Part shown: positions 1 to 6,462 of the stretch, piece after piece
Layout: each line of letters begins with the position of its first letter
How positions within the stretch are numbered: the stretch's first letter is position 1
From: an uncultured Sutterella sp.
GTDB taxonomy: Bacteria > Pseudomonadota > Gammaproteobacteria > Burkholderiales > Burkholderiaceae_F
Direction of reading: 5' to 3'
Length of the DNA stretch: 10,014 nucleotides
Assembly (NCBI GenBank): GCA_905206345.1
Contig: CAJLGW010000069.1
Coordinates: 1-10,014, forward strand
Program-made: the position numbers and the translations under genes
The notes under the pieces: model-generated
What the model was told of the DNA's origin: nothing
Databases searched by the model: none
What the model saw: only the letters and a program-made list of their open reading frames with translations

Positions 1-4
1 AGAG

Positions 5-33
5 CTATTCGATCCGGGAAAAGTTATTGTCAA
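5..33 (-). promoter_or_regulatory. Weak promoter candidate reading out of the window
   Basis: On the minus strand a perfect TTGACA (28-33) is followed after exactly 17 bp by GAATAG (5-10), which matches the -10 consensus only partly. It lies 29 nt beyond the lolD stop, so it could drive a minus-strand gene beyond the window edge. The rest of positions 1-61 shows no gene. Confidence 0.25.
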
Positions 34-61
34 AACCTAATGGAAAATTTGGGATTAAGCC

Positions 62-742
62 TTACACCAATACACCATCTTTAAGCGTGACCACTCGATC
101 GCACCGAGCTGCAAGCTCTAAGTCGTGCGTCACAATCACACAAGCCGTGCCGTTTTGCTTTGCCAATTGAACGAAGTTTGCAAAGACAGCGTCCGCTGTC
201 GAACGATCCAAATTCCCCGTGGGTTCGTCGGCCAAAATACAAGCCGGTTGCGTGACCATCGCTCGAGCAATGGCGCAGCGTTGACGTTCCCCACCTGACA
301 TTTGAGAGGGCCGGTGACCGAAGCGATGTGAAAGCTCCAAAGCTGACAAAACGACACGCGCTTTTTCAATGGCCACCTTGGGATTGCGACGGGCAATCAT
401 CAAGGGCATAGCCACATTTTCTTCAGCCGTAAATTCCGGCAAAAGATGATGAAACTGGTAGATAAAGCCCAACTTTTCATTGCGCAATTGGCCTCGCCCA
501 GCTTCATCCAACGCATGAACTGAAAGGCCGGCGACTTCAACTTCACCGCTATCGATGCTATCGAGTCCGCCCAAGACATGTAAAAGCGTTGATTTACCCG
601 AGCCTGACGCACCGACAATCGCCACCATTTCGCCCGCTAGAACTTCCAAATTGATGTCCTTTAATACATCAACAGAAGTATCGCCGTCGCGGTAGGCCTT
701 ACGAATATGTTTCGCCATCAAAACCGTTGAAGTATTACTCAT
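62..742 (-). CDS. lolD: Lipoprotein-releasing ABC transporter ATP-binding protein LolD
   Basis: This is the cytoplasmic ATPase of the Lol complex, which extracts outer-membrane-destined lipoproteins from the inner membrane and passes them to LolA. Counting from the chosen start (226 aa, close to the 233 aa of E. coli LolD), it has Walker A GASGSGKST at 44-52, a Q-loop glutamine at 96, the ABC signature MSGGE at 148-152, Walker B ending in D172-E173 and the H-loop histidine at 206. The start is the ATG at 742, not an upstream in-frame start at 778. A GGAGG (752-756) lies 9 nt before this ATG, and the ATG overlaps the stop of the upstream permease as ATGAGTAA. That is the usual arrangement for translational coupling. 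The related MacB-type and FtsE ATPases are less likely, because the partner permease is clearly of the LolC/E type. Confidence 0.93.
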   Translation of the reverse strand: MSNTSTVLMAKHIRKAYRDGDTSVDVLKDINLEVLAGEMVAIVGASGSGKSTLLHVLGGLDSIDSGEVEVAGLSVHALDEAGRGQLRNEKLGFIYQFHHLLPEFTAEENVAMPLMIARRNPKVAIEKARVVLSALELSHRFGHRPSQMSGGERQRCAIARAMVTQPACILADEPTGNLDRSTADAVFANFVQLAKQNGTACVIVTHDLELAARCDRVVTLKDGVLV

Positions 743-1988
743 AGCGCAAAGCCTCCGCAGGTTTCGTGCGAGCTGCACGCCAGCTCGGATAAATGGTGGC
801 CAACAAACTCAAAATTAAAGAGAAAGACGCAATCGGAATAATGTCACTCATACGAGGATCCGATGGCAAGGTACTAATGAAATACACTTCTTTGGGCAAG
901 AATTGAATGCCGAAAATCGATTCAATCGCAGGCACAATCACATCCAAATTGCACGCTAAGCCAAGGCCGAAAATCACACCGCAGGCCACGCCGACAACGC
1001 CGACAATGGCCCCTTGAATCATGAAGATGGTCATAATGGATGAGGGAGAGGCGCCTAACGTTCTCATAATGGCAATGTCGGATTGCTTTTCCGTCACCGT
1101 CATCACCATACTGGAAACTAAACCAAAAGCCCCCACCAACACAATCAAAAAGAGAATGATCGTCATCATGCGTTTTTCAACTTGAACGGCAGCAAACCAT
1201 GTGCGGTTTTGACGAGACCAATCGGTCACGGCATAGTCACCCTTGAGCGACGAGAGTAACTCAAAGGCAATCCGAGGCGCATCATTCATTTCATCGACTC
1301 GAATACGTAAGCCATCAGGGCCGTTGCGACGCATGAGTGTTTGGCAGTCGTTGATATTGATAACGGCCATGGAGCTGTCGTACTCATAGTGACCGGAGGA
1401 GAACACCCCCGTTAAGGTAAAAGCACGCATACGGGGTACGATCCCTGCGGGCGTAGCTCGTCCTTGAGGAATAATGACATTGACCTTGTCACCTACACGA
1501 ACGCCCAAAAGTCGAGCTAAGTCTTGGCCCAAAACAATGTTGTATTCCCCTTCTTTAAGTTCAGAAAGCGAACTCACCAACATTTGCTTATCAATGTCGC
1601 TCACCATGGGTTCGCGTTGGGGATCAATACCGCGCAGCAAAACACCACGCACATTACGACCGGAACTCAAAAGTCCTTGACCGGAAGAAAAAGGGGCGAC
1701 GCCCTTCACATGCGCGTTTTTCTCAACAATCGAAGCTGGCGTTTGCCAATCAGGCATCGTTCCTTCATAACTTAAAACTTCAATATGGGGAATGACCGAG
1801 AGCATGCGATCACGAACTTCTTTTTGAAAGCCGTTCATGACAGAGAGCACAACAATGAGTGCCATAACGCCTAAAGCAATGGAAGCCACACTCATCACGG
1901 AGATGAAGGAAATAAAACCGTTTTTACTTTGACCACGTCGCCCTTGTCGGGTGTAACGCCAACCAATTTTTAGTTCGTAGGGAATCAC
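735..1988 (-). CDS. lolC: Lipoprotein-releasing ABC transporter permease, LolC/LolE family
   Basis: This is the inner-membrane permease of the lipoprotein sorting complex and partner of LolD. The 417-aa protein has the family topology: TM1 at about 25-52 (containing ALGVMALIVVLSVMNGF), a large periplasmic domain at about 53-270, then three TM segments near 274-298, 322-348 and 382-402, and the typical ending YPSWRAARTKPAEALRYE. Residues 174-190 (PQGRATPAGIVPRMRAF) resemble the LolA-binding Hook of E. coli LolC more than the matching LolE region. The start is GTG at 1988: a TAA lies in frame three codons upstream, and the N-terminus MIPYELKIGWRYTR fits the family. Only one permease gene is seen next to lolD, so the complex may be a LolC/E (LolF-like) homodimer. 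A separate LolE elsewhere cannot be excluded. Confidence 0.92.
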   Translation of the reverse strand: MIPYELKIGWRYTRQGRRGQSKNGFISFISVMSVASIALGVMALIVVLSVMNGFQKEVRDRMLSVIPHIEVLSYEGTMPDWQTPASIVEKNAHVKGVAPFSSGQGLLSSGRNVRGVLLRGIDPQREPMVSDIDKQMLVSSLSELKEGEYNIVLGQDLARLLGVRVGDKVNVIIPQGRATPAGIVPRMRAFTLTGVFSSGHYEYDSSMAVININDCQTLMRRNGPDGLRIRVDEMNDAPRIAFELLSSLKGDYAVTDWSRQNRTWFAAVQVEKRMMTIILFLIVLVGAFGLVSSMVMTVTEKQSDIAIMRTLGASPSSIMTIFMIQGAIVGVVGVACGVIFGLGLACNLDVIVPAIESIFGIQFLPKEVYFISTLPSDPRMSDIIPIASFSLILSLLATIYPSWRAARTKPAEALRYE

Positions 1989-2004
1989 TGAAATTTAACC
2001 TTGT

Positions 2005-2018
2005 GTCTTGATCGAGAC
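2005..2018. repeat. Imperfect inverted repeat in lolC leader, site 2
   Basis: Minus-strand GTCTCGATCAAGAC, with outer arms TGTCT/AGACA at 2004-2019, lies 16 nt upstream of the lolC GTG. It resembles a second element at 2089-2102. It could be a leader hairpin or half of a paired operator; the function is unknown. Confidence 0.4.
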
Positions 2019-2088
2019 AATATCTTTGAGATTTTAAAGGATTAGTTTAGGGTTTTAGAGAGGATTGAAAAAGAATTACAAATGTTTG

Positions 2089-2102
2089 GTCTCATCAGAG
2101 AC
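2089..2102. repeat. Inverted repeat in lolC leader, site 1
   Basis: Minus-strand GTCTCTGATGAGAC has perfect 5-bp arms around a 4-nt centre. It lies about 10 nt downstream of a candidate -10 box and shares GTCTC..GAT..AGAC with the element at 2005-2018. Confidence 0.4.
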
Positions 2103-2111
2103 TACTTTTAG

Positions 2112-2140
2112 ATTTTGAAAACAAAACAATCACGTATCAA
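2112..2140 (-). promoter_or_regulatory. Candidate promoter for lolC-lolD
   Basis: TTGATA (2135-2140) and CAAAAT (2112-2117) are separated by exactly 17 bp on the minus strand, within an AT-rich stretch. Transcription would begin near 2105, giving a leader of a little over 100 nt that holds both GTCTC/GAGAC inverted repeats. This rests on consensus matching by eye. Confidence 0.35.
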
Positions 2141-2165
2141 AGATAAGTCAAAACAGAACGGAAAT

Positions 2166-2201
2166 AATTAGGCCCTGCCAATTTCTCAGCAGAGCCCAAT
2201 T
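2166..2201 (-). terminator. Hairpin terminator candidate downstream of argG
   Basis: Two 13-nt arms (2166-2178 and 2189-2201) pair around a 10-nt loop, with GC-rich inner pairs (GGCTCTGC with GCAGGGCC) and two G-U pairs on the minus strand. The stem begins 29 nt beyond the argG stop. The sequence after it is only moderately T-rich, so termination may be imperfect. Together with the promoter candidate at 2112-2140 it separates argG from lolC. Confidence 0.6.
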
Positions 2202-2208
2202 TAAAGCG

Positions 2209-2222
2209 TTCCGTTAACGGAA
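2209..2222. repeat. Perfect 14-bp palindrome after argG
   Basis: TTCCGTTAACGGAA is fully self-complementary and begins 8 nt beyond the argG stop codon. As RNA it could fold as a 5-bp stem with a TTAA loop just ahead of the larger hairpin. It may be part of a tandem 3' end structure. Confidence 0.55.
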
Positions 2223-2230
2223 GTACTTAA

Positions 2231-3562
2231 TTATTTCTTGTTGCCGTTTAACAATGCAACAGCGCTGGAACCGGAGATCAAGCCAGAATGAGCGTAGATA
2301 CCAAGCTTAGCGCGCGTATCAACGATGTCGAGGTTACGCATCGTCAATTGGCCGATACGGTCTTCAGCCGTGAACATGGAGTCACCCTTTTCCATCGTTA
2401 AGCGTTCAGCTTCGTACGTAAGATTCGGGCTTTCCGTATTCATGATCGTGTAGTCGTTACCGCGACGCAATTCGAGCGTCACCGTACCGGTGATGGCACG
2501 AGCCACCCAACGTTGAGCGGATTCACGGAGCATAATTGCTTGAGAATCAAACCAACGGCCTTGGTAGAGCAAGCGACCCAAGCGGCGACCATTGATGTGA
2601 TATTGCTCAATCGTGTCTTCGTTATGGATACCGGAGACCAAACGTTCGTATGCGATCCACAACAAAGCCATCCCCGGGGCTTCGTAGATGCCACGGCTCT
2701 TAGCTTCGATGATACGGTTTTCAATTTGGTCGCTCATACCCAAGCCGTGACGACCACCGATGCGGTTGGCTTCGTACATCAATTCAACCAAGTCATCAAA
2801 ACGTTTGCCATTCAAAGCAACCGGCACACCTTCTTCGTACGTAACGGTGACGGTTTCAGCGTCGATTTGAACAGACGGATCCCAGAAAGCAACGCCCATG
2901 ATCGGCTTCACAATCTTCATGCTCGAAGACAAGCTTTCCAAGTCCTTGGCTTCGTGCGTAGCACCTAAGATGTTGGAGTCGGTGGAGTAAGCCTTTTCAG
3001 CGCTCATGCGATAGTCGAAACCTTCGGCTTGCAAGAATGCGCTCATTTCAGCACGACCGCCCAATTCATTGATGAAGTCACGGTCAAGCCAGGGCTTGTA
3101 GATCTTGAGTTCCGGGTTGGCCAACAAACCATAACGGTAGAAACGTTCGATGTCGTTGCCCTTGTAGGTAGAACCGTCACCCCAGATATGCACGCCGTCT
3201 TCACGCATAGCGTTCACGAGCATCGTGCCCGTCACAGCGCGGCCCAACGGCGTCGTGTTGAAATAAGCAACACCGGCCGTGGTGATATGGAAGGCACCGG
3301 CCTGGATTGCGGCAATACCTTCAGCCACCAATTGCGGACGGCAGTCAACGAGACGGGCCTTTTCTGCGCCATAGTTCATAGCACGACGAGGAATGGCTTC
3401 GTAGTCATCTTCGTCAGGTTGACCCAAGTTGCCGGTATAGGCATAGGGCAAAGCGCCCTTGTTTTTCATCCAACGCAAAGCTGCGGAGGTGTCCAAACCG
3501 CCAGAGAAAGCGATACCCACTTTTTCACCGACCGGTACTTTTTGCAAAATAGTTTGAGACAT
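2231..3562 (-). CDS. argG: Argininosuccinate synthase
   Basis: It joins citrulline and aspartate using ATP to give argininosuccinate, the next-to-last step of arginine biosynthesis, in the cytoplasm. The 443-aa protein aligns by eye along its full length with E. coli ArgG (447 aa), the long subtype. The ATP-binding P-loop AFSGGLDTS is at 18-26 and the family segment GDGSTYKGNDIERF at 128-141; the helix region with MSDQIENRIIEAKSRGIYEAPG is also intact. The start ATG at 3562 has a GAGG four nucleotides upstream and gives the expected N-terminus (MSQTILQKVPVGEKVGIAFSGG). No other arg gene is adjacent, so it appears to be transcribed alone. Its leader carries a perfect 17-bp palindrome that may be involved in control. 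Confidence 0.97.
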   Translation of the reverse strand: MSQTILQKVPVGEKVGIAFSGGLDTSAALRWMKNKGALPYAYTGNLGQPDEDDYEAIPRRAMNYGAEKARLVDCRPQLVAEGIAAIQAGAFHITTAGVAYFNTTPLGRAVTGTMLVNAMREDGVHIWGDGSTYKGNDIERFYRYGLLANPELKIYKPWLDRDFINELGGRAEMSAFLQAEGFDYRMSAEKAYSTDSNILGATHEAKDLESLSSSMKIVKPIMGVAFWDPSVQIDAETVTVTYEEGVPVALNGKRFDDLVELMYEANRIGGRHGLGMSDQIENRIIEAKSRGIYEAPGMALLWIAYERLVSGIHNEDTIEQYHINGRRLGRLLYQGRWFDSQAIMLRESAQRWVARAITGTVTLELRRGNDYTIMNTESPNLTYEAERLTMEKGDSMFTAEDRIGQLTMRNLDIVDTRAKLGIYAHSGLISGSSAVALLNGNKK

Positions 3563-3594
3563 AAGACCTCGTCAATATAAATTCAGATTATCAG

Positions 3595-3611
3595 TGCGCA
3601 AATTTTGCGCA
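3595..3611. promoter_or_regulatory. Perfect 17-bp palindrome upstream of argG (operator candidate)
   Basis: TGCGCAAA-T-TTTGCGCA has 8-bp perfect arms around one central base, 32 nt upstream of the argG start. On the minus strand it is followed almost at once by GATAAT (3586-3591), which could be a -10 box, so a bound protein would cover the promoter spacer. It does not match the E. coli ARG box as I know it. A leader RNA hairpin is less likely, because a 1-nt loop cannot form without breaking pairs. Confidence 0.5.
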
Positions 3612-3642
3612 TATCTGTTTGAGTTTATGCAAACTTAAACGC

Positions 3643-3707
3643 TTTGTCGAGCCTGAAATTTGAGGCAACTCAAAGGTTTCTTAGTCGACAAATAGGGCGA
3701 TTTGTCG
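3643..3707. repeat. Three TTTGTCG elements in alternating orientation
   Basis: TTTGTCGA (3643-3650), TCGACAAAT (3685-3693) and ATTTGTCG (3700-3707) alternate in direction. The last two form a perfect 8-bp hairpin (3686-3693 with 3700-3707) around a 6-nt loop, 28 nt beyond the Nudix stop. There is no T-run after it on the minus strand, so it is a poor intrinsic terminator. It may be a 3' end structure of the upstream operon or a cluster of protein sites near the argG promoter. Confidence 0.4.
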
Positions 3708-3735
3708 GCATTAATTAAGATCACCTACTTGACCA

Positions 3736-4323
3736 TTATTCCAACGTGCGTTCCGGCATCTCACCGTTTAAATATTTTTCAAGCCAAAAGGCCCCGATAA
3801 TCGTCTTAACATCAGTAATTTCACCCGTTAAAACCATTTGAAATACCTCTTTTACTGGCACCCGAACCAACGCCAAACACTCCCCTTCATCGAGGTGTTG
3901 CTCTTTTTGAGTCAGACCTTTAGCTAAAAAGAGTTCAAGCTTTTCATCGGAATACCCAATCGCATTGTGAATTCGACCCAAGTACGTCCAATCTTCTGCC
4001 ACCAAACCTGTTTCCTCTTCAAGCTCTCGTTGAGCACAAATAAGAGGTTTTTCATTGGGATCGAGTTTTCCGGCTGGAAACTCCCAAAAGGCGCGCTGAC
4101 AGGGTTCTCGCCATTGATATTCCAATAACGTTGTTCCATCTTCAAACAACGGAATAATGGTTGCGGCACCAGGGTGCTTGATGAATTCTCTCGTACGTAC
4201 GAGCCCAGAGGCTGTTTTAACGGTGTGTTTAGTAATATGCAAAAAACTGCCATCAAAAACTTTTTCAGCGCTCATAAAGGTTTCTGCAACCTTAGGTAAA
4301 AGCTTTTCTTTCATAGACTGCAT
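3736..4323 (-). CDS. Nudix hydrolase, ADP-ribose pyrophosphatase-like
   Basis: It probably hydrolyses ADP-ribose or a similar nucleoside diphosphate derivative to AMP and a phosphorylated product, in the cytoplasm with Mg2+. The 195-aa protein contains a complete Nudix box (G-x5-E-x7-REUxEExGU) at 85-108, with the metal-binding REXXEE core as R99-E100-L-E-E-E104. Features typical of the NudF/ADPRase group are HPGA at 50-53, EFPAGKLD at 81-88 and GYSDE at 123-127. The ATG at 4323 is preferred over a Met three codons later, because a perfect AGGAGG sits 8 nt before it (4332-4337). It starts 19 nt after the yhhQ stop, so the two are probably co-transcribed. Substrate preference within the Nudix family is inferred. 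Confidence 0.9.
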   Translation of the reverse strand: MQSMKEKLLPKVAETFMSAEKVFDGSFLHITKHTVKTASGLVRTREFIKHPGAATIIPLFEDGTTLLEYQWREPCQRAFWEFPAGKLDPNEKPLICAQRELEEETGLVAEDWTYLGRIHNAIGYSDEKLELFLAKGLTQKEQHLDEGECLALVRVPVKEVFQMVLTGEITDVKTIIGAFWLEKYLNGEMPERTLE

Positions 4324-4342
4324 TGGGTTTTCCTCCTGAGAC

Positions 4343-5023
4343 TCATTGATAATTGCGCAAGCGATTGAGAATGTAGTTTAAGAAAATGCCGTAAAGCGGA
4401 ACAAAAATCACGAGGCCCGCCAAAATCTTCACACCATAATCAACCCACGCCAATGCCACCCAGTTTTCCGCCATGTAGACATCCGTCGTTTGATAAAAGG
4501 CAACGCTATAGAAAATAAAGGTATCCAACAAGTTGCCAAAAACGGAGGCCGCCGCCGGTGCCAACCACCATTGATAAAGTTGACGCAAACGTTGGAAAAC
4601 AAAAATATCCAACAATTGCCCTAATGCATAAGCTACAAAGGAAGCCAGAGCGATTCGGAAAACAAAAAGGCTGAAAGTGGTTAATGACGCAAGGCCTTGG
4701 AAATCGCCTTGCTGAAAAATAGCACCGAAAATATAGGACAGAACAAGCGCCGGCATCATCGCAAAGAAAATGATGCGACGGGCTAAACGATCACCAAAAA
4801 GACGCACCGTTAAATCCGTCAATAGAAATAAAAACGGATACGTAAATGTTCCCCATGTGGTTTCAATCCCCAAAACCGTGACGGGCAACTGCACGGCATA
4901 GTTACTTAAGACAATAAAAAAGATATGGGCAGCCCAAAGGCGCTTTAACGGAAAGTCTAAGTTCAGAGTGGGGTTTTGAGAAAAATCGGACATAGGGTTT
5001 CTTTTATTCATCGAAACCGACAT
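4343..5023 (-). CDS. yhhQ: Queuosine precursor transporter (YhhQ / VUT family)
   Basis: This inner-membrane protein, by homology to E. coli YhhQ, imports the queuosine precursors preQ0/preQ1 used for the tRNA wobble base. About six hydrophobic segments span 30-220. Blocks shared with E. coli YhhQ include LSNYAVQLPV (39-48), TDLTVRLFG (69-77), ARRIIF (81-86), AYALGQLLD (131-139) and GNLLDT (163-168). The start is uncertain: ATGs at 5023, 5011 and 4993 are all in frame and none has a strong Shine-Dalgarno sequence. The ATG at 4993 (MSDFSQNP, 216 aa) gives a length closest to the family. The gene is divergent from the AI-2E family gene and leads into the Nudix gene. A 13-bp palindrome precedes the longest start. 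Confidence 0.9.
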   Translation of the reverse strand: MSVSMNKRNPMSDFSQNPTLNLDFPLKRLWAAHIFFIVLSNYAVQLPVTVLGIETTWGTFTYPFLFLLTDLTVRLFGDRLARRIIFFAMMPALVLSYIFGAIFQQGDFQGLASLTTFSLFVFRIALASFVAYALGQLLDIFVFQRLRQLYQWWLAPAAASVFGNLLDTFIFYSVAFYQTTDVYMAENWVALAWVDYGVKILAGLVIFVPLYGIFLNYILNRLRNYQ

Positions 5024-5036
5024 TTTCGCATTGAGA

Positions 5037-5049
5037 GCCAGACTCTGGC
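5037..5049. repeat. Perfect 13-bp palindrome upstream of yhhQ
   Basis: GCCAGA-C-TCTGGC lies 14 nt upstream of the farthest yhhQ ATG, in the 120-nt divergent intergenic region. It could be an operator or, in the yhhQ transcript, a small hairpin near the ribosome site. It lacks a following T-run in either direction, so it is not an intrinsic terminator. Confidence 0.45.
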
Positions 5050-5058
5050 AAAAATCTT

Positions 5059-5089
5059 TTGAAATCCCTCACTTCTGTAGCCCTAAAAT
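5059..5089 (+). promoter_or_regulatory. Weak promoter candidate for the AI-2E family gene
   Basis: TTGAAA (5059-5064) and TAAAAT (5084-5089) lie on the plus strand, 55 nt before the ATG. The 19-bp spacer is longer than usual, so this is tentative. No better pair was seen in the divergent region. Confidence 0.25.
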
Positions 5090-5143
5090 GCACTCAATCG
5101 GTTAGACTAAAGCATTACTTCAACCTCAGCGAAAGAAAATACC

Positions 5144-6355
5144 ATGGTTAGCCTTCGCGAGCGCATTGATGTTTTGATTCGTATCCTCTTTGGCGCAGCC
5201 ATAGCGATCGGGTGTTACTTTGTTGTTGCCCCGTTTTTAACCGCTATTACGTTGGCCGGGATCGTCACAATCGTCAGTTGGCCGCTCTTTGTAAGATTTA
5301 AAAATTCATTTGGCGAGCGCAGCACGCCTGCAGCGCTTTTAATGGTGATACTTTTAACGGTCTGCTTGATCCTACCGCTCTCATTTTTATCAGCGGTTGT
5401 GGCTCAACAGTTGCCGGGTGCCATCTCGGGCATTATCAACTCCATACAACACATCGAATCCCCGATGTGGATTAAAGAAATCCCCGTCATCGGTTCTTGG
5501 CTTTTCGAGCAACTGGCTTTCCTCTTTGATCCGAAAAAGTTAGCAGACCTCATCCAACGTCTCATGCAACCCATGAGTCGTATGGCATTAAATCTCGCGA
5601 TTTCCGCAGGTAACGGCTTGATTCAAATGGGCTTGGTTGCTTTTATCGCCTTCTTTATCTACCGTGACGGTGACTTGATTGCTAAGCGCTCTCAAGCCTT
5701 ACTTGAACGTGTTTCAGGTGGATTGAGCAAAGAATTAAGCCACATTTTGGTTAACACCACACGAAGCGTTGTGTGGGGCATTGTGGGGACGGCCGCAGCA
5801 CAAAGTATCGTGGCTTGTATCGGCTTTTTGATTGTGGGTGCTCCTGGTACGCTTTTGCTCTCCATCGCCGTCTTCGTACTCTCTGTTGTGCCGATTGGTC
5901 CTCCGTTGGTTTGGGGCCCCGTTGCTTTCTGGCTCTACACTCAAGGTGAATTAGGTTTGGCCGCCTTTATGGTCGCTTGGGGTGTTTTAGCTGTCGCTAG
6001 TGTCGATAACTTCATCAAACCCTTATTGATTGCCCGCGGAACTCCGCTCCCCATCTCGTTGGTGTTCTTGGGTGTGTTCGGGGGTGTGATTGCCTTCGGT
6101 CTCCTAGGGATGATTTTGGGTCCGGTACTTTTAGCCATCGGTGTTGCCATGATTAAGACTTGGATTTCTGTTAAGGAAAAACCAAGAAAGAAAAATCCTG
6201 CAAATATTAATTTAGTGGCACCGGAGCCGGCCACCGTGGGGGAGCACCAACAGCCCCGAGTCAACAGGGCGGATACCGTGGACTCTGGGCTGAAGGTGAA
6301 TACGGCACCGCGGAAAAACCATCCGAAAAGGTACCCAAAGAGATCGAGAAGGTAA
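5144..6355 (+). CDS. AI-2E / PerM family membrane protein (YdiK-like)
   Basis: This is a multipass inner-membrane protein of the AI-2E/PerM (DUF20) family. Its members include the E. coli autoinducer-2 exporter candidate TqsA and poorly characterised permeases, so the substrate here is unknown. Hydrophobic segments are visible near 11-45, 62-88, 150-174, 207-232, 236-268, 270-287 and 303-338. Between the second and third lies a long soluble stretch (about 95-150). The conserved family stretch SVDNFIKPLLIARGTPLPISLVFLG is at 286-310, followed by the glycine-rich GMILGPVLL. Residues about 344-403 form an unusual hydrophilic, Lys/Arg-rich tail ending PKRYPKRSRR, which makes the protein longer than E. 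coli YdiK (370 aa). ATG at 5144 is the natural start, with only a weak purine-rich site upstream. It is the only plus-strand gene in the window. Confidence 0.88.
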   Translation: MVSLRERIDVLIRILFGAAIAIGCYFVVAPFLTAITLAGIVTIVSWPLFVRFKNSFGERSTPAALLMVILLTVCLILPLSFLSAVVAQQLPGAISGIINSIQHIESPMWIKEIPVIGSWLFEQLAFLFDPKKLADLIQRLMQPMSRMALNLAISAGNGLIQMGLVAFIAFFIYRDGDLIAKRSQALLERVSGGLSKELSHILVNTTRSVVWGIVGTAAAQSIVACIGFLIVGAPGTLLLSIAVFVLSVVPIGPPLVWGPVAFWLYTQGELGLAAFMVAWGVLAVASVDNFIKPLLIARGTPLPISLVFLGVFGGVIAFGLLGMILGPVLLAIGVAMIKTWISVKEKPRKKNPANINLVAPEPATVGEHQQPRVNRADTVDSGLKVNTAPRKNHPKRYPKRSRR

Positions 6356-6380
6356 TCGGCAGGTACGTTGAGTAAGAACA

Positions 6381-6409
6381 AAAGGAGAAGTGTTTGAAGC
6401 TTCTCCTTT
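6381..6409. terminator. Bidirectional hairpin terminator between convergent genes
   Basis: AAAGGAGAAG (6381-6390) and CTTCTCCTTT (6400-6409) are perfect 10-bp arms around a 9-nt loop. The hairpin lies 25 nt after the plus-strand AI-2E gene and 53 nt after the minus-strand fic stop. The A-rich and T-rich edges suit both directions; the minus-strand exit (CTTTTGTTCTT) is the more T-rich. Confidence 0.75.
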
Positions 6410-6462
6410 ATCGTTTGAGGGCTGTCACAGCACCATAAAAAAGACTTGCAGCCATCACAATT

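Noticed and set aside
743..778. Longer LolD start at 778
   Set aside because: The extra 12 residues lie inside the end of the permease gene and have no support. The ATG at 742 has GGAGG at good spacing and the usual stop-start overlap.
3029..3580. Plus-strand frame of 183 codons
   Set aside because: Antisense shadow of argG, which is intact and unmistakable on the other strand.
3595..3611. ArgR (ARG box) site at argG
   Set aside because: The palindrome has GC-rich outer arms and lacks the TGAAT...ATTCA core of the E. coli ARG box.
5024..5143. preQ1 riboswitch upstream of yhhQ
   Set aside because: I looked for the class I pattern (AGGTTC-type stem with an A-rich tail) on the minus strand and found only fragments that do not combine into the aptamer.
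5941..6381. Minus-strand frame of 146 codons
   Set aside because: Antisense to the conserved end of the AI-2E family gene, with no recognisable domain.
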